Source: Pseudomonadota bacterium (GTDB lineage Bacteria; Pseudomonadota; Gammaproteobacteria; Burkholderiales; Burkholderiaceae_C). From it: DNA of 64,000 bases. Each line of letters begins with the position of its first letter. Positions within the stretch are counted from its first letter, which is position 1. The notes beneath the pieces were generated by a model. That model saw only the letters and a program-made list of their open reading frames with translations. It was not told the origin of the DNA and did no database searches. Both the position numbers and the translations under genes were made by a program. The stretch lies in assembly GCA_021783695.1 (NCBI GenBank), contig JAJXTO010000005.1, forward strand, positions 1 through 64,000, written 5' to 3'. Below are positions 8,265 to 16,844 of the stretch, piece after piece.

Positions 8265-8813
8265 ATGGACAAGGTTTACAACGTGCTGGTGTTGTGCACC
8301 GGCAATTCCGCCCGCTCCATCATGGGCGAAGGGCTGATCAACGTCATGGGCAAGGGGCGGTTCAAAGCCTACAGCGCGGGCAGCCATCCAGGCGGTGTGG
8401 TCAACCCGTTTGCCATCGAACAGCTCAAGGCCATCGGCTACCCCACGGACACCCTGCGCAGCAAGAGCTGGGATGAGTTCTCCGCACCCGGTTCCCCAGT
8501 CATGGACTTTGTGTTCACCGTGTGCGACAAGGCCGCAGGCGAAACCTGCCCCTACTGGCCTGGGCACCCGCTCACCGCACATTGGGGCTTTGAGGACCCT
8601 GCCGCGGCACAGGGCAGCGACGAGGAAAAGCGCCGCGTGTTCCAGACCATCTTCCGCCAGATCATGTGCCGTGTGCGCGCTTTCGTCAGCCTACCGCTGG
8701 ACAAACTCGACGAAGCGGCCATCAAGCAGGAAATCGTGGCCATCGGCAAGACCCCGGTCATGCCCCTGCCCGAACAGTGCGAGCAAGAACCGCTTTCGGC
8801 AGCGCGCCAGTAA
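8265..8813 (+). CDS. arsC: Arsenate reductase ArsC, low-Mr protein phosphatase family
   Basis: Reduces arsenate to arsenite in the cytoplasm. The phosphate-binding loop LCTGNSARS begins at Cys11 with Arg17, the CX5R signature of the low-molecular-weight phosphatase-fold ArsC. Further cysteines (VCDKAAGETCPYW) lie where the redox relay is found in this family. The EDPAAAQG segment supplies the expected aspartate. At 182 residues it is about 40 longer than Bacillus ArsC. It is the third gene of the ars operon. Confidence 0.9.
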   Translation: MDKVYNVLVLCTGNSARSIMGEGLINVMGKGRFKAYSAGSHPGGVVNPFAIEQLKAIGYPTDTLRSKSWDEFSAPGSPVMDFVFTVCDKAAGETCPYWPGHPLTAHWGFEDPAAAQGSDEEKRRVFQTIFRQIMCRVRAFVSLPLDKLDEAAIKQEIVAIGKTPVMPLPEQCEQEPLSAARQ

Positions 8814-8888
8814 CGTCGCATCTTTCTGGCGGCAGGTCACGACGCCCTGCCGTCCTCATGTCTCCCCAATCGTCCTGTTGCCGCCCGC

Positions 8889-10190
8889 ATGCTTGCCGCC
8901 CTGCTGATTTTCATCGTCACCCTCATCTTCGTCATCTGGCAGCCCCGCGGCCTGGGCATCGGCTGGAGCGCGCTGGGCGGCGCGGCGCTGGCGCTGATGA
9001 CGGGCGTGATCCAGTGGAGCGACATTCCCGTGGTGTGGCACATCATCTGGGATGCCACCTTCACCTTCGTCGGCCTGATCATCATCTCCCTCATCCTCGA
9101 CGAGGCCGGTTTCTTCCACTGGGCGGCGCTGCATGTGGCGCGCTGGGGCGGAGGACGAGGTCGGCTGCTGTTTCCGCTCATCGTCCTGCTGGGCGCGGTG
9201 ATCTCGGCCTTTTTCGCCAACGACGGCGCCGCGCTCATCCTCACCCCCATCGTGCTGGCCATGCTGCTGGCGCTGGGTTTCGGGCCTGCGTCCGCGCTGG
9301 CCTTCGTCATGGCCTGCGGCTTCGTCGCCGACACAACCTCGCTACCGCTGGTGATCTCCAATCTGGTCAACATCGTCAGCGCAGGCTATTTCCAGATTCC
9401 GTTCGACCGCTACGCCGCCGTCATGGTGCCGGTCGATCTGGTGGCGCTGGCGGCCACGCTGCTGGTGCTGTCTGTCTACTTCCGGCGCGACATCCCGCTG
9501 CAGTACGACATGGTCAGGCTGGACGTCCCGGCCAGCGTCATCAAGGACCCGCTGGTCTTCCAGTGGACGTTTCCGACGCTGACCGTGCTGCTCATCGCCT
9601 ACTTCGTCACCGCCGCGTATGGCGTGCCGGTGTCGGTGGTCACGGGTCTGGCCGCACTGCTGATGCTCGCGCTTGCCGGTCGCTGGTGGCGCGGCGGGCA
9701 AGGGGCGCAGATCAATGTGCGCGGCGTCATCCGGCATGCGCCATGGCAGATCGTGCTGTTCTCGCTGGGCATGTATCTCGTGGTCTACGGCCTGCGCAAC
9801 GCCGGGCTCACGGCTTACCTTGCGCATGTGCTGCAAGCCATCGGCCGGCATGGCGTGCTCGCCGCAGCCGTGGGCACGGGCCTCATCAGCGCCCTTCTGT
9901 CTTCGGTCATGAACAACCTGCCCATGACCTTGATCGGCGCGCTGGGCATCCACCACGCGCAGGGGCTGGACCCGGCGGTGCGCGAGGCCATGATCTACGC
10001 CCACGTCATCGGCTGCGACCTCGGCCCCAAGTTCACCCCCATTGGCAGCCTGGCCACGCTGCTGTGGCTGCATGTGCTCGACCGCAAGGGCATGCACATC
10101 GGCTGGGGCTATTACATGCGCGTCGGGCTGGTGTTGACCACGCCGGTGCTGCTGATCACTCTGTTGGCACTGGCGTGGCGTCTGAGCTGA
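8889..10190 (+). CDS. arsB: Arsenite efflux permease ArsB
   Basis: Inner-membrane As(III)/Sb(III) exporter of 433 residues with about 12 hydrophobic segments. It closely resembles E. coli ArsB along its whole length: [68 protein letters not shown]. No ArsA ATPase is present, so transport is presumably driven by membrane potential. It lies 75 bp after arsC. Confidence 0.95.
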   Translation: MLAALLIFIVTLIFVIWQPRGLGIGWSALGGAALALMTGVIQWSDIPVVWHIIWDATFTFVGLIIISLILDEAGFFHWAALHVARWGGGRGRLLFPLIVLLGAVISAFFANDGAALILTPIVLAMLLALGFGPASALAFVMACGFVADTTSLPLVISNLVNIVSAGYFQIPFDRYAAVMVPVDLVALAATLLVLSVYFRRDIPLQYDMVRLDVPASVIKDPLVFQWTFPTLTVLLIAYFVTAAYGVPVSVVTGLAALLMLALAGRWWRGGQGAQINVRGVIRHAPWQIVLFSLGMYLVVYGLRNAGLTAYLAHVLQAIGRHGVLAAAVGTGLISALLSSVMNNLPMTLIGALGIHHAQGLDPAVREAMIYAHVIGCDLGPKFTPIGSLATLLWLHVLDRKGMHIGWGYYMRVGLVLTTPVLLITLLALAWRLS

Positions 10191-10263
10191 ATGGCGACGC
10201 GTCGCAGAGAGTGAACGCCGAGCCGCGCCAAGCCCTCCATCCCTGACCTCTTGAGAAGCCACC

Positions 10264-10728
10264 ATGACTTCCTCGCCCACATTCCCATCCGCCCACGAAT
10301 TCCACATCAGCCTGCGCGTCTCCGACCTGGAGCGCAGCACCGCGTTCTACACCGCGTTTTTCGGCCTTCCGCCCAAAGACCGCACCGCCCGCTACAGCAC
10401 CTTCATCGTGCCGCACCTGCACCTCAATCTGGTGCTGCTGGTCAATGATCGCGGCGAGGCGCTGGACACCTACAGTCTCTATCACCTCGGCATCGGCGTG
10501 GCGGGCAAGGCCGAAGTCATCGCGTCCCACCATGCCGCTGAGGCGGCGGGCGCCGAGATCGTCAAGCCCCCGCGCACCACCTGGCGCGGCACGCCACTGC
10601 ATGAACTCTGGCTGCGCGACCCGAGCGGCTATCTGCTGGAGGTGTATGCCCGGCTGACCGATGCCGAGCTCGCGCAGATGCCCGCCGACAAGGAACCAAC
10701 CTTCCTGCTGAATACTGGAGAGAATTGA
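10264..10728 (+). CDS. VOC-family (glyoxalase-like) protein in the ars operon
   Basis: A 154-residue vicinal-oxygen-chelate protein: HISLRVSDLERSTAFYTAFFGL at the start, YHLGIGV in the middle and DPSGYLLEVYARL near the end supply candidate metal ligands (two His, one Glu). It is related in fold to the ArsI-like protein 2 kb upstream but lacks the vicinal Cys pair, so the same chemistry is unlikely. It lies between arsB and the second arsC, 3 bp from the latter, suggesting a role in arsenic metabolism. The substrate is unknown. Confidence 0.82.
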   Translation: MTSSPTFPSAHEFHISLRVSDLERSTAFYTAFFGLPPKDRTARYSTFIVPHLHLNLVLLVNDRGEALDTYSLYHLGIGVAGKAEVIASHHAAEAAGAEIVKPPRTTWRGTPLHELWLRDPSGYLLEVYARLTDAELAQMPADKEPTFLLNTGEN

Positions 10729-10731
10729 GCC

Positions 10732-11187
10732 ATGACGGATACCCGCGTCTATCACAACCCGCAATGCGGCACCTCGCGCAACGTGCTGGCGCTGATTCGC
10801 CATGCCGGGATCGAGCCGCAGATCGTGGAGTACATCAAAACACCGCCGGACCGCGCGACGCTGCTGGCCCTGCTCGCGGCCCTCCACATGCGCCCGCGAC
10901 AACTCCTGCGGCGCAAAGGCACCCCTCACGACGCGCTCGGCCTGGATGACCCGACGTTGACGGACGACGCGCTGCTTGATGCCATGCTGGCCCATCCCAT
11001 CCTGATCGAGCGTCCCATCGTTGTGTCTCCAAAGGGCACACGGCTGTGCCGCCCATCCGAGACCGTGCTAGAACTGCTGCCAGCGCGGCCGCTTGCGCCG
11101 TTCAGCAAGGAAGACGGCGAAGTGGTGATCGGTGCGCAGGTCAACGCGCACGCCGATGCATGCCGTCATGCCGACCTCCCATCGTGA
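10732..11187 (+). CDS. arsC: Glutaredoxin-dependent arsenate reductase (ArsC, R773/YffB-like family)
   Basis: Thioredoxin-fold arsenate reductase of the glutaredoxin-coupled class. HNPQCGTSRNVL carries the single catalytic Cys. Basic residues expected at the substrate site are visible as RRKG and ERPIV, and later RPSETV. The 151-residue length fits. This class is unrelated to the phosphatase-type ArsC encoded 2 kb upstream in the same run of genes. A GGAGAG sequence about 10 nt before the ATG supports the start. Confidence 0.9.
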   Translation: MTDTRVYHNPQCGTSRNVLALIRHAGIEPQIVEYIKTPPDRATLLALLAALHMRPRQLLRRKGTPHDALGLDDPTLTDDALLDAMLAHPILIERPIVVSPKGTRLCRPSETVLELLPARPLAPFSKEDGEVVIGAQVNAHADACRHADLPS

Positions 11188-11246
11188 TGCAGCTGCCGGT
11201 CCAGCGCGTCACGATGCCCCCTTGCTGTCAACCCTTCCTCATTGCC

Positions 11247-11786
11247 ATGACTCAGCACCCCATCCTGCACCGTCTCGTCCTTTCCTGCCTTGTGGTGTGC
11301 CCCGGCATGCCCCTCGCCCTGGCGCAATCCGCAGCGCCGATGCCAGACATGGCGCAGCACGGCATGCATCTGCACAATCAGGCGCCAGCCTCCCCCGCCA
11401 AGCAAGCCGTATCCAAGACCGACGCGCGCACCCTCGTGCACTTCCCCGCTGCGGCCAAACGCGCGACTCTGGCCGAGATGCGCGCGCACCTGCAGGCGCT
11501 GGGCGAGATCCAGATGGCCTTGTCCAAGAGCGAATTCGAGCTCGCTGCGCAGCTCGCAGAAAATAAGCTTGGGCTCAGCTCCATGCATGGCGATATGTAC
11601 GCGTCGGCCCGCTATATGCCCGCTGGCATGCGAGAAATGGGCTATGCGATGCACCAGAGCGCCAGCCAGTTCGCCGTTGAGGCACAGAACGCCAGCGCGA
11701 GCGGCGACCTGCACCCCGCACTTGCGGCGCTGGCCAAGGTCAACCAGAACTGCGTGGCCTGCCATGCGGCCTACAAGCTGAAATAA
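11247..11786 (+). CDS. Periplasmic c-type cytochrome, single C-terminal haem (cytochrome c'-like)
   Basis: A 179-residue exported protein with a signal peptide (MTQHPILHRLVLSCLVVCPGMPLALAQ). A single haem-binding motif CVACH at residues 169-173 is close to the C-terminus, as in class II cytochromes c and cytochrome c'. The middle is helical and Met/His-rich. Its role is unknown. It follows the ars operon by about 60 bp and precedes an MBL-fold gene by 20 bp. The ORF is open upstream to 11046, but the signal peptide fixes the start near 11247. Confidence 0.78.
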   Translation: MTQHPILHRLVLSCLVVCPGMPLALAQSAAPMPDMAQHGMHLHNQAPASPAKQAVSKTDARTLVHFPAAAKRATLAEMRAHLQALGEIQMALSKSEFELAAQLAENKLGLSSMHGDMYASARYMPAGMREMGYAMHQSASQFAVEAQNASASGDLHPALAALAKVNQNCVACHAAYKLK

Positions 11787-11806
11787 ATCAATCCAGGGAG
11801 CCCACC

Positions 11807-12745
11807 GTGTTCAAGCCCCTCCTCAAAGCACTCGCCACTGCCGCCTTCGCGGTCTCTGCCCTCGCCGCACAGGCCAGCGTGCTGCAGCCGGTGAAAGTCG
11901 CCGACGACATCTACGCCCTCGTCGGCCCGCTCGGCCAGCGCGACGCGGCCAACGCGGGCGACAACGCCACCTTCGGGGCCATCGTCACACCGGACGGCGT
12001 GATTCTCATCGACAGCGGCGCGACCAAGGTTGGCGCCGAACACATCGAGACCGCGCTGAAAACCATCACGCCCAAGCCCGTGCGCTGGGTGATCAACACC
12101 GGCAGCCAGGACCACCGCTGGCTGGGCAACGCCACTTTCGCGGCGCAGGGCGCGAAGATCATCGCACTGGACAGCACCGTCAACGTGCAGCAGGCCAACG
12201 CCACACAGGAAATCCAAGGGCTGAAGATGCTGTTGGGCGAAATAGCCGCTGGCACAGTGCCCATGAGCAGCCCCGACCCGCTGCCCGGCAACGCGGCCAG
12301 GCTCAACCTGGGCGGCGTCGATCTGGAACTGCGCCACTTCGGCGCCGGCCACTTCCCTGGCGATGCCGTCGTCTGGCTACCCAAGCAACACATCGCCTTC
12401 AGCGGCGATCTGGTGTTTGCCGACCGCATGCTCGGCTTGCTCGACAACGGCAGCCGCGTCGATCAATGGGCGCAGACTTTCAGTACCTTTGCCGCCGCCC
12501 TCAAACCCAAGATCATCGTGCCCGGCCACGGCAAACCCTGCTCGCTGGCGCAGGCCCAGGCGCAGACCGGCGACTACCTCGATTGGCTGGTGCGCGAGGT
12601 CCAGCCTGCCGCGCAAAACATGGACGACCTGGAAAAGACCGTGCAACGCGTGCATGCTGCAACGCCCGAAGCTTTTCGCAAACTCGACAACTTCGAGAAC
12701 ATCGACAAAAAAAACATCAACCGCGCGTATCTGGAATTTCAATAA
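11807..12745 (+). CDS. Exported metallo-beta-lactamase-fold protein with altered metal motif
   Basis: A 312-residue MBL-fold protein with a signal peptide (ends near ALAAQA). The later metal ligands are intact: HFGAGHFPGD, FSGDLVF and VPGHGKPC. The first motif, normally THxHxDH, reads NTGSQDHRWLGN (residues 97-108), so the first two zinc histidines are missing. The protein may bind one metal or work differently. It resembles exported MBL proteins found next to cytochromes and sulfur-oxidation genes, but no substrate can be named. A Shine-Dalgarno-like AGGGAG precedes the start. Confidence 0.8.
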   Translation: MFKPLLKALATAAFAVSALAAQASVLQPVKVADDIYALVGPLGQRDAANAGDNATFGAIVTPDGVILIDSGATKVGAEHIETALKTITPKPVRWVINTGSQDHRWLGNATFAAQGAKIIALDSTVNVQQANATQEIQGLKMLLGEIAAGTVPMSSPDPLPGNAARLNLGGVDLELRHFGAGHFPGDAVVWLPKQHIAFSGDLVFADRMLGLLDNGSRVDQWAQTFSTFAAALKPKIIVPGHGKPCSLAQAQAQTGDYLDWLVREVQPAAQNMDDLEKTVQRVHAATPEAFRKLDNFENIDKKNINRAYLEFQ

Positions 12746-12784
12746 GCCCGCAGCCCGGACTGCGCACTAACCAGGCTCCCTGGA

Positions 12785-12822
12785 TCGGCCGCCCCCTGGG
12801 GGGTCAGGACAGCCTGGGCCGA
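12785..12822. repeat. GC-rich inverted repeat between convergent genes
   Basis: TCGGCC (12785-12790) pairs with GGCCGA (12817-12822) and encloses a second palindrome CCCCCTGGGGGG. It lies at the converging ends of the MBL and CDF genes and overlaps the CDF stop. There is no T-tract, so it is at best a weak bidirectional stop signal. Confidence 0.35.
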
Positions 12823-13475
12823 CCTTGCGTTTCCTTGACGGCATGAGTGCGCAATTCGGCGCTGGCCAGGCGCATCACCCTCCAGCCGGCGCTGATGCCC
12901 AGCGTGGCCATGACGACAGCAACAGCCAAATCCGGCCAGCGCGTTCCGGTGCCAGACACACCCACGGCAGCCAGCAGCACGGCAATGTTGCCGAGCACGT
13001 CATTGCGAGTGCACAGCCAGACCGAGCGCATGTTCGCGTCACCATCGCGCCAGGCGTAGAGCAGCACGGCGACGATGCCGTTGGACAGCATGGCGGCGAT
13101 GGCGATCGCGCCCATGGTCACAGCCTGCGGCGGCTGGCCCGCCCATGCGCCCCATAGCGCCCGCGCCAGCACGAACACGCCGAATGCCAGCAACGACGCG
13201 CCCTTGACCCACGCCGCGCGCGAGCGCCAGTGCAGCGCCATTCCCAGCACCGCCAGCGACAGGCCATAGTTGGCGGCGTCTGCGGCGAAGTCGAGCGCGT
13301 CGGCCAACAGCGACGCGGAGTGCGCCTGCAGGCCACCGAACACTTCGACGCCGAACATCGCGGCATTGATGAACAGCGCAATCCACAGCACCCGCCGCCA
13401 CATCGGGCTGGCGGCGCGGGTGGCGTTGGCCGTCGCGCCAGTCGCGCAGTGATCGTTCTGACAACAGCCGGGCAT
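12804..13475 (-). CDS. Cation diffusion facilitator (CDF) family transporter, short form
   Basis: Inner-membrane divalent metal/proton antiporter family. Metal-site motifs of paired transmembrane helices are visible: LLADALDFAADAAN and TRNDVLGNIAVLL. At 223 residues from MPGCCQNDHC it is clearly shorter than the usual 300 or so, because the cytoplasmic C-terminal dimerisation domain is absent. The N-terminus carries CCxxxHC, a likely metal-binding patch. It is divergent from a CadR/PbrR-like regulator whose operator lies in this gene's promoter, so a Cd, Pb or Zn substrate is likely. Confidence 0.85.
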   Translation of the reverse strand: MPGCCQNDHCATGATANATRAASPMWRRVLWIALFINAAMFGVEVFGGLQAHSASLLADALDFAADAANYGLSLAVLGMALHWRSRAAWVKGASLLAFGVFVLARALWGAWAGQPPQAVTMGAIAIAAMLSNGIVAVLLYAWRDGDANMRSVWLCTRNDVLGNIAVLLAAVGVSGTGTRWPDLAVAVVMATLGISAGWRVMRLASAELRTHAVKETQGRPRLS

Positions 13476-13505
13476 CGCAAAACTCCTTGTGTGGAACAAG
13501 GCTGC

Positions 13506-13536
13506 ATTGCACAGCCTGGAGCCGCTCCAGGGTCAA
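13506..13536 (-). promoter_or_regulatory. MerR-type promoter/operator for the CDF gene
   Basis: On the minus strand TTGACC (-35, 13536-13531) and TGCAAT (-10, 13511-13506) are separated by 19 bp. The spacer carries the dyad CCTGGAG-CGG-CTCCAGG (13515-13531). An overlong spacer holding a dyad is the hallmark of promoters twisted into shape by MerR-family activators. The regulator gene is immediately divergent. Confidence 0.88.
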
Positions 13537-13575
13537 GACCTACACTGCAAGCCCCTGAATTGGACGAGGTCAACC

Positions 13576-14004
13576 ATGCGTATCAGTGAACTGGCGGCGC
13601 AAGCCGACACAGAGGCGGATACCGTCCGGTATTACGAAAAGGCAGGTCTGCTGCCAGCGCCGCAGCGCTTGGCAAACGGCTACCGCGCGTATTCCACGGC
13701 GCATTTGCAGCGCTTGCTGTTCATTCGCCGCTGCCGCCTGCTGGATCTCGGCCTGACCGACATCGCGCGTTTGCTGGACGACGCGGAGCACCCGCAGGCG
13801 GATTGCGCCAAGGTGGACGCACTGATCGAGCTGCAACTCGGCAAAGTGCGCGAACGCATGGCGCACCTGCAGGCCCTGGAGGCGCAACTCGCCACTCTGC
13901 GCAACCAGTGCAGTGCGCAGCGCAGCAGCCCGCGCCCGGTTGCGGAGTGCGGCATTCTGCACGAACTCGGCAGACCTCAAACTCCCAGCGCGGCAATCTC
14001 CTGA
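13576..14004 (+). CDS. MerR-family Cd(II)/Pb(II)-responsive activator (CadR/PbrR-like)
   Basis: A 142-residue MerR regulator: MRISELAAQADTEADTVRYYEKAGLLPAPQRLANGYRAY is the classic DNA-binding domain, followed by the dimerisation helix. Metal-binding cysteines appear at QADCAKVDAL and in the C-terminal CGILHEL, the pattern of CadR/PbrR rather than MerR or CueR. Its target promoter lies 40-70 bp upstream on the opposite strand. Start chosen at 13576, downstream of GAGG. The 3' end overlaps the convergent ParA-like gene by 28 bp. Confidence 0.9.
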   Translation: MRISELAAQADTEADTVRYYEKAGLLPAPQRLANGYRAYSTAHLQRLLFIRRCRLLDLGLTDIARLLDDAEHPQADCAKVDALIELQLGKVRERMAHLQALEAQLATLRNQCSAQRSSPRPVAECGILHELGRPQTPSAAIS

Positions 14005-14666
14005 TCGGCGTTTTTCAGCCAGATTTTCACCCGCTGCCGCTCCAGAATGCCCATCTCGTGCGCGGCGCGGCCTTGCGTGGCGGCCCAGAAGCTGCTGCTG
14101 GCGGCGTCGATCTTGATCATGGTGGCTTCATGCAGGCGCTTGAGCGGCATGAAGCGGGCGCCGAGTTCAAGCGCGCGCTGCTTCTGGCCCGACTGGTCGA
14201 GAATGCCGAAGTCGTCGCCGCGCAACTGGTTGAGCACCAGCACAATATCCAGACGGCCGCCGAAGCGGTCGAGCAGCACGCGCAGCAGATCGACCGAGTC
14301 GCGGCCAGAATCCATCACATGCCAGTAGCGGATCTGCAGGCCGAGTTCCGGGGCGAGTTCGAGCAGACCGGAATCCATCATCCACTGCACCAGCGCAGCC
14401 TGGGTCTGCGCAGCCAGATCGACCAGCACCCTGCGCTCCGGCACCGCGCTGGCCGCCTCGACAATGCGGTCGAGGCTCTCGTAGCGATCCACAACCACGG
14501 GCGAGGTGTAGTCGGCGTAGAAGCGCAACAGCGCGCCATGCGATTTGTCGGAATCGAAGCCAACAAACGGCAACGCGTTGTCAATGCAATGCTGCGCCAG
14601 CAGGCGAGCGAACAGCGATTTACCGACGCCGCCTTTTTCCCCGCCGATCAGGTGAATCATTCCCAT
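13977..14666 (-). CDS. Orphan ParA/MinD-like P-loop ATPase
   Basis: About 229 residues starting MGMIHLIGGEKGGVGKSLFARLLAQH, with a deviant Walker A box (GEKGGVGKS). A Walker B-like segment RRVLVDLAAQTQ and a later LVLNQLRGDD also fit the ParA/MinD fold. There is no ParB, MinC or MinE partner nearby, so it is not a standard partition gene. Similar proteins occur near plasmid mobilisation or accessory genes, but its role here is unknown. ATGs at 14669, 14666 and 14660 are all possible; GGGGG upstream favours 14666. Confidence 0.75.
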   Translation of the reverse strand: MGMIHLIGGEKGGVGKSLFARLLAQHCIDNALPFVGFDSDKSHGALLRFYADYTSPVVVDRYESLDRIVEAASAVPERRVLVDLAAQTQAALVQWMMDSGLLELAPELGLQIRYWHVMDSGRDSVDLLRVLLDRFGGRLDIVLVLNQLRGDDFGILDQSGQKQRALELGARFMPLKRLHEATMIKIDAASSSFWAATQGRAAHEMGILERQRVKIWLKNADQEIAALGV

Positions 14667-14815
14667 CATTTCCCCCAAAGTCATGCCGACACGCGGCGCC
14701 GCAACCTCTGCGCACCAAAGCGGCGATCAGCGGCAGGCGCGAGGAATCTCGCGCAAAGTCCCGGGGTCAACACAAGCAAAATGCATGCCCTGTTTTGAAC
14801 AATCGTTGGGATTCC

Positions 14816-15418
14816 ATGCACGCTTTCCTTTCTGGCTTTCTTCTCGGGCTCTCACTCATCCTCGCCATCGGGGCGCAAAACGCCTTCGTCCTCAAGCAGG
14901 GTCTGAAGGGCGAACATGTGTTCTGGGTGGTATTGGTCTGCGCCGTCTCGGATGCGCTGCTCATCGGCGTGGGAGTCTCCGGGTTTCATGTGCTGGTGGA
15001 GCGTGCGCCCTGGCTCACCACAGCCAGCCGGTTTGCCGGTGCCGCGTTTCTGCTCTGGTACGGAGCACGGAGTTTTCGCGCCGCGCTGCGCTCTTCCGCC
15101 GTGCTGACGCCGGCAGACGCCTCGCCCCGCGCTCTGCTCCAGACGTTGGCCGCGACGCTGGCCTTCACCTTTTTGAACCCGCATGTCTATCTCGACACCG
15201 TGGTGTTGCTCGGCTCGGTATCCACCCAGTTTGCCGGTCAGACACTGGCATTCGGCTTCGGCGCCGCGTCCGCCTCGTTCGTGTTCTTTTTCAGCCTGGG
15301 ATATGGCGCGCGGTTGCTGCGCCCGTTGTTCGCCCGGCCCATCACATGGAAACTTCTCGAAGCCCTGATCGGACTGACCATGTGGAGCCTTGCGGCCAAG
15401 CTGATTCTGGGCGGATGA
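14816..15418 (+). CDS. LysE/ArgO-family amino acid exporter
   Basis: A 200-residue membrane protein with about six hydrophobic segments. The N-terminal signature GLSLILAIGAQNAFVLKQGLKGEHVF is that of LysE/ArgO exporters of basic amino acids, and FTFLNPHVYLDTVVLLGS is the second conserved motif. No LysG/ArgP-type regulator lies beside it. Start chosen at MHAFLSGF (14816); the earlier ATG at 14795 is less family-like. Confidence 0.88.
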   Translation: MHAFLSGFLLGLSLILAIGAQNAFVLKQGLKGEHVFWVVLVCAVSDALLIGVGVSGFHVLVERAPWLTTASRFAGAAFLLWYGARSFRAALRSSAVLTPADASPRALLQTLAATLAFTFLNPHVYLDTVVLLGSVSTQFAGQTLAFGFGAASASFVFFFSLGYGARLLRPLFARPITWKLLEALIGLTMWSLAAKLILGG

Positions 15419-15446
15419 GTCGGGGCGATCGCCAGCGCCCGCGCCT

Positions 15447-16693
15447 TCAAGTCTTGCTGGTTCGCAGGGAAGCGGCCGCAACCGGATCGCGCGCGATACA
15501 GGTGAGATTGCGCCCCAGTTCCTTGGCGCGATACAGGGCAAGATCGGCCTGATCGAGCAGTTTGGCGGCTGATGCCTGCTCGTGGGGAAAGCAGGCCAAG
15601 CCAATGCTCACGGTCACCGCGTCCAGCCCCAGATCACTGTCCCAATCCGTGCTTTCCAGTGCTGCGTGCAGGTCTGCGGCGATGTCATACGCGGTGTCGG
15701 GCGCCACGTCTGGCAGCAGCAGGATGAATTCTTCGCCACCCGAGCGAAACACATAGTCGCAGGGGCGCAAGGTCTGGCGCAGCAGCGTGGCCACTTGGTG
15801 CAGCACCGCGTCCCCCATGGCATGGCCGAACTGGTCATTGACGGACTTGAAGGCGTCGATGTCGAGTACACCGACACACAGGGGCAGCCCACTGCGCTGC
15901 GCCCGTTCGATGTGATGCGACAACACGGCCATGCCGGCGCGGCGGTTGGGCAGCTGGGTCAGATCGTCGATGCTGGCCATTTTTTCCAGCCGCAGTTCGA
16001 GCAGTTTGCGGTCGGTGACGTTCTGCACCATGCCGACCATGCGCGTGGGCAGGCCATGCGCATCGCGCTCGCAGACCTGGCCGCGGTCATGCACCCAGAT
16101 GTCGTGGCCGTTGCGGTTGCGCAGGCGGTATTCAGCCTCGAAACGCAGCAGGCGCCCCCGCAGATGCTGTTCGATCAGCGACATGACCTGATCGCGGTCG
16201 TCCGGGTGGATATTGCGCGACCAGGTCTCGACATGCGGAGTCATTTCGTCCGGGCCATAGCCCAGCATGCGCTTGAGTTGCGGACTGAAATACACCTCAC
16301 CGCTGAGCACGTTCCAGTCCCACAGCCCATCCATGGCCTGATCCAGGGCGAAACGCAGGCGTTCGTCGCGTGTGCTGGTCTGCGGGTCGAGCGTCAGGCG
16401 CTTGCTGATATTGCGCGCCACGGAAAGAAAGTCATTGCGCCCGCCCCTGGCAAAGTGCGTGGTGTTGACCTCCACCGCAATCTCGCCGCCGTCCTTGTGA
16501 CGATGACGCCCGACAAAGGTGTAGCACGCCGAACCGCGAATCGCCTCGGCGATGCAAGCCCGAGGTCGGCACAGGCGGCGCGGTTGCACCACAGAATATG
16601 CGAGGTCTCCGGGTCGAGCAGATACACCGCATCGGCCATGTGCTCGAACAGAATGTCCAGTGAGGGCGTGCCGCCTTGTTCCGCAATAGCCAT
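15447..16693 (-). pseudogene. PAS-PAS-GGDEF diguanylate cyclase with a frameshift/deletion in the first PAS domain
   Basis: The reading frame from about 16693 encodes MAIAEQGG and the start of a PAS domain (HMADAVYLLDPETSHILWCNRAACADLGL), then goes out of frame near 16560. The rest of the PAS (YTFVGRHRHKDGGEIAVEVNTTHFA) continues in another frame. The joined PAS would be some 25-35 residues short, so a deletion that was not a multiple of three is likely. Downstream are an intact second PAS and a GGDEF domain with SGGEEF and an RPCD inhibitory site five residues before it. The catalytic half (381-residue ORF) could still be made from an internal start. Confidence 0.72.
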
Positions 16694-16844
16694 GATGGAT
16701 TGCTCAGACAGGATCTCCCGGAGAATTTCGCAGCGTCGGCCCGGGATGACCTGACGATCGCCGTGCACTGGCGCAATGCAGCGAGGCTGAGCAGTTTAAC
16801 CACAAACTCGGTAGGGTCGACGAACGCGACCCGGTCGCCGCTGC

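Noticed and set aside
8666-10246. 526-codon ORF in another frame of arsC-arsB
   Set aside because: Arg/Ala/His-rich shadow; arsB in the correct frame matches E. coli ArsB along its length.
10264-10728. Calling the second VOC gene a second arsI
   Set aside because: It lacks the vicinal cysteine pair needed for arsenic binding, so only the VOC fold is supported.
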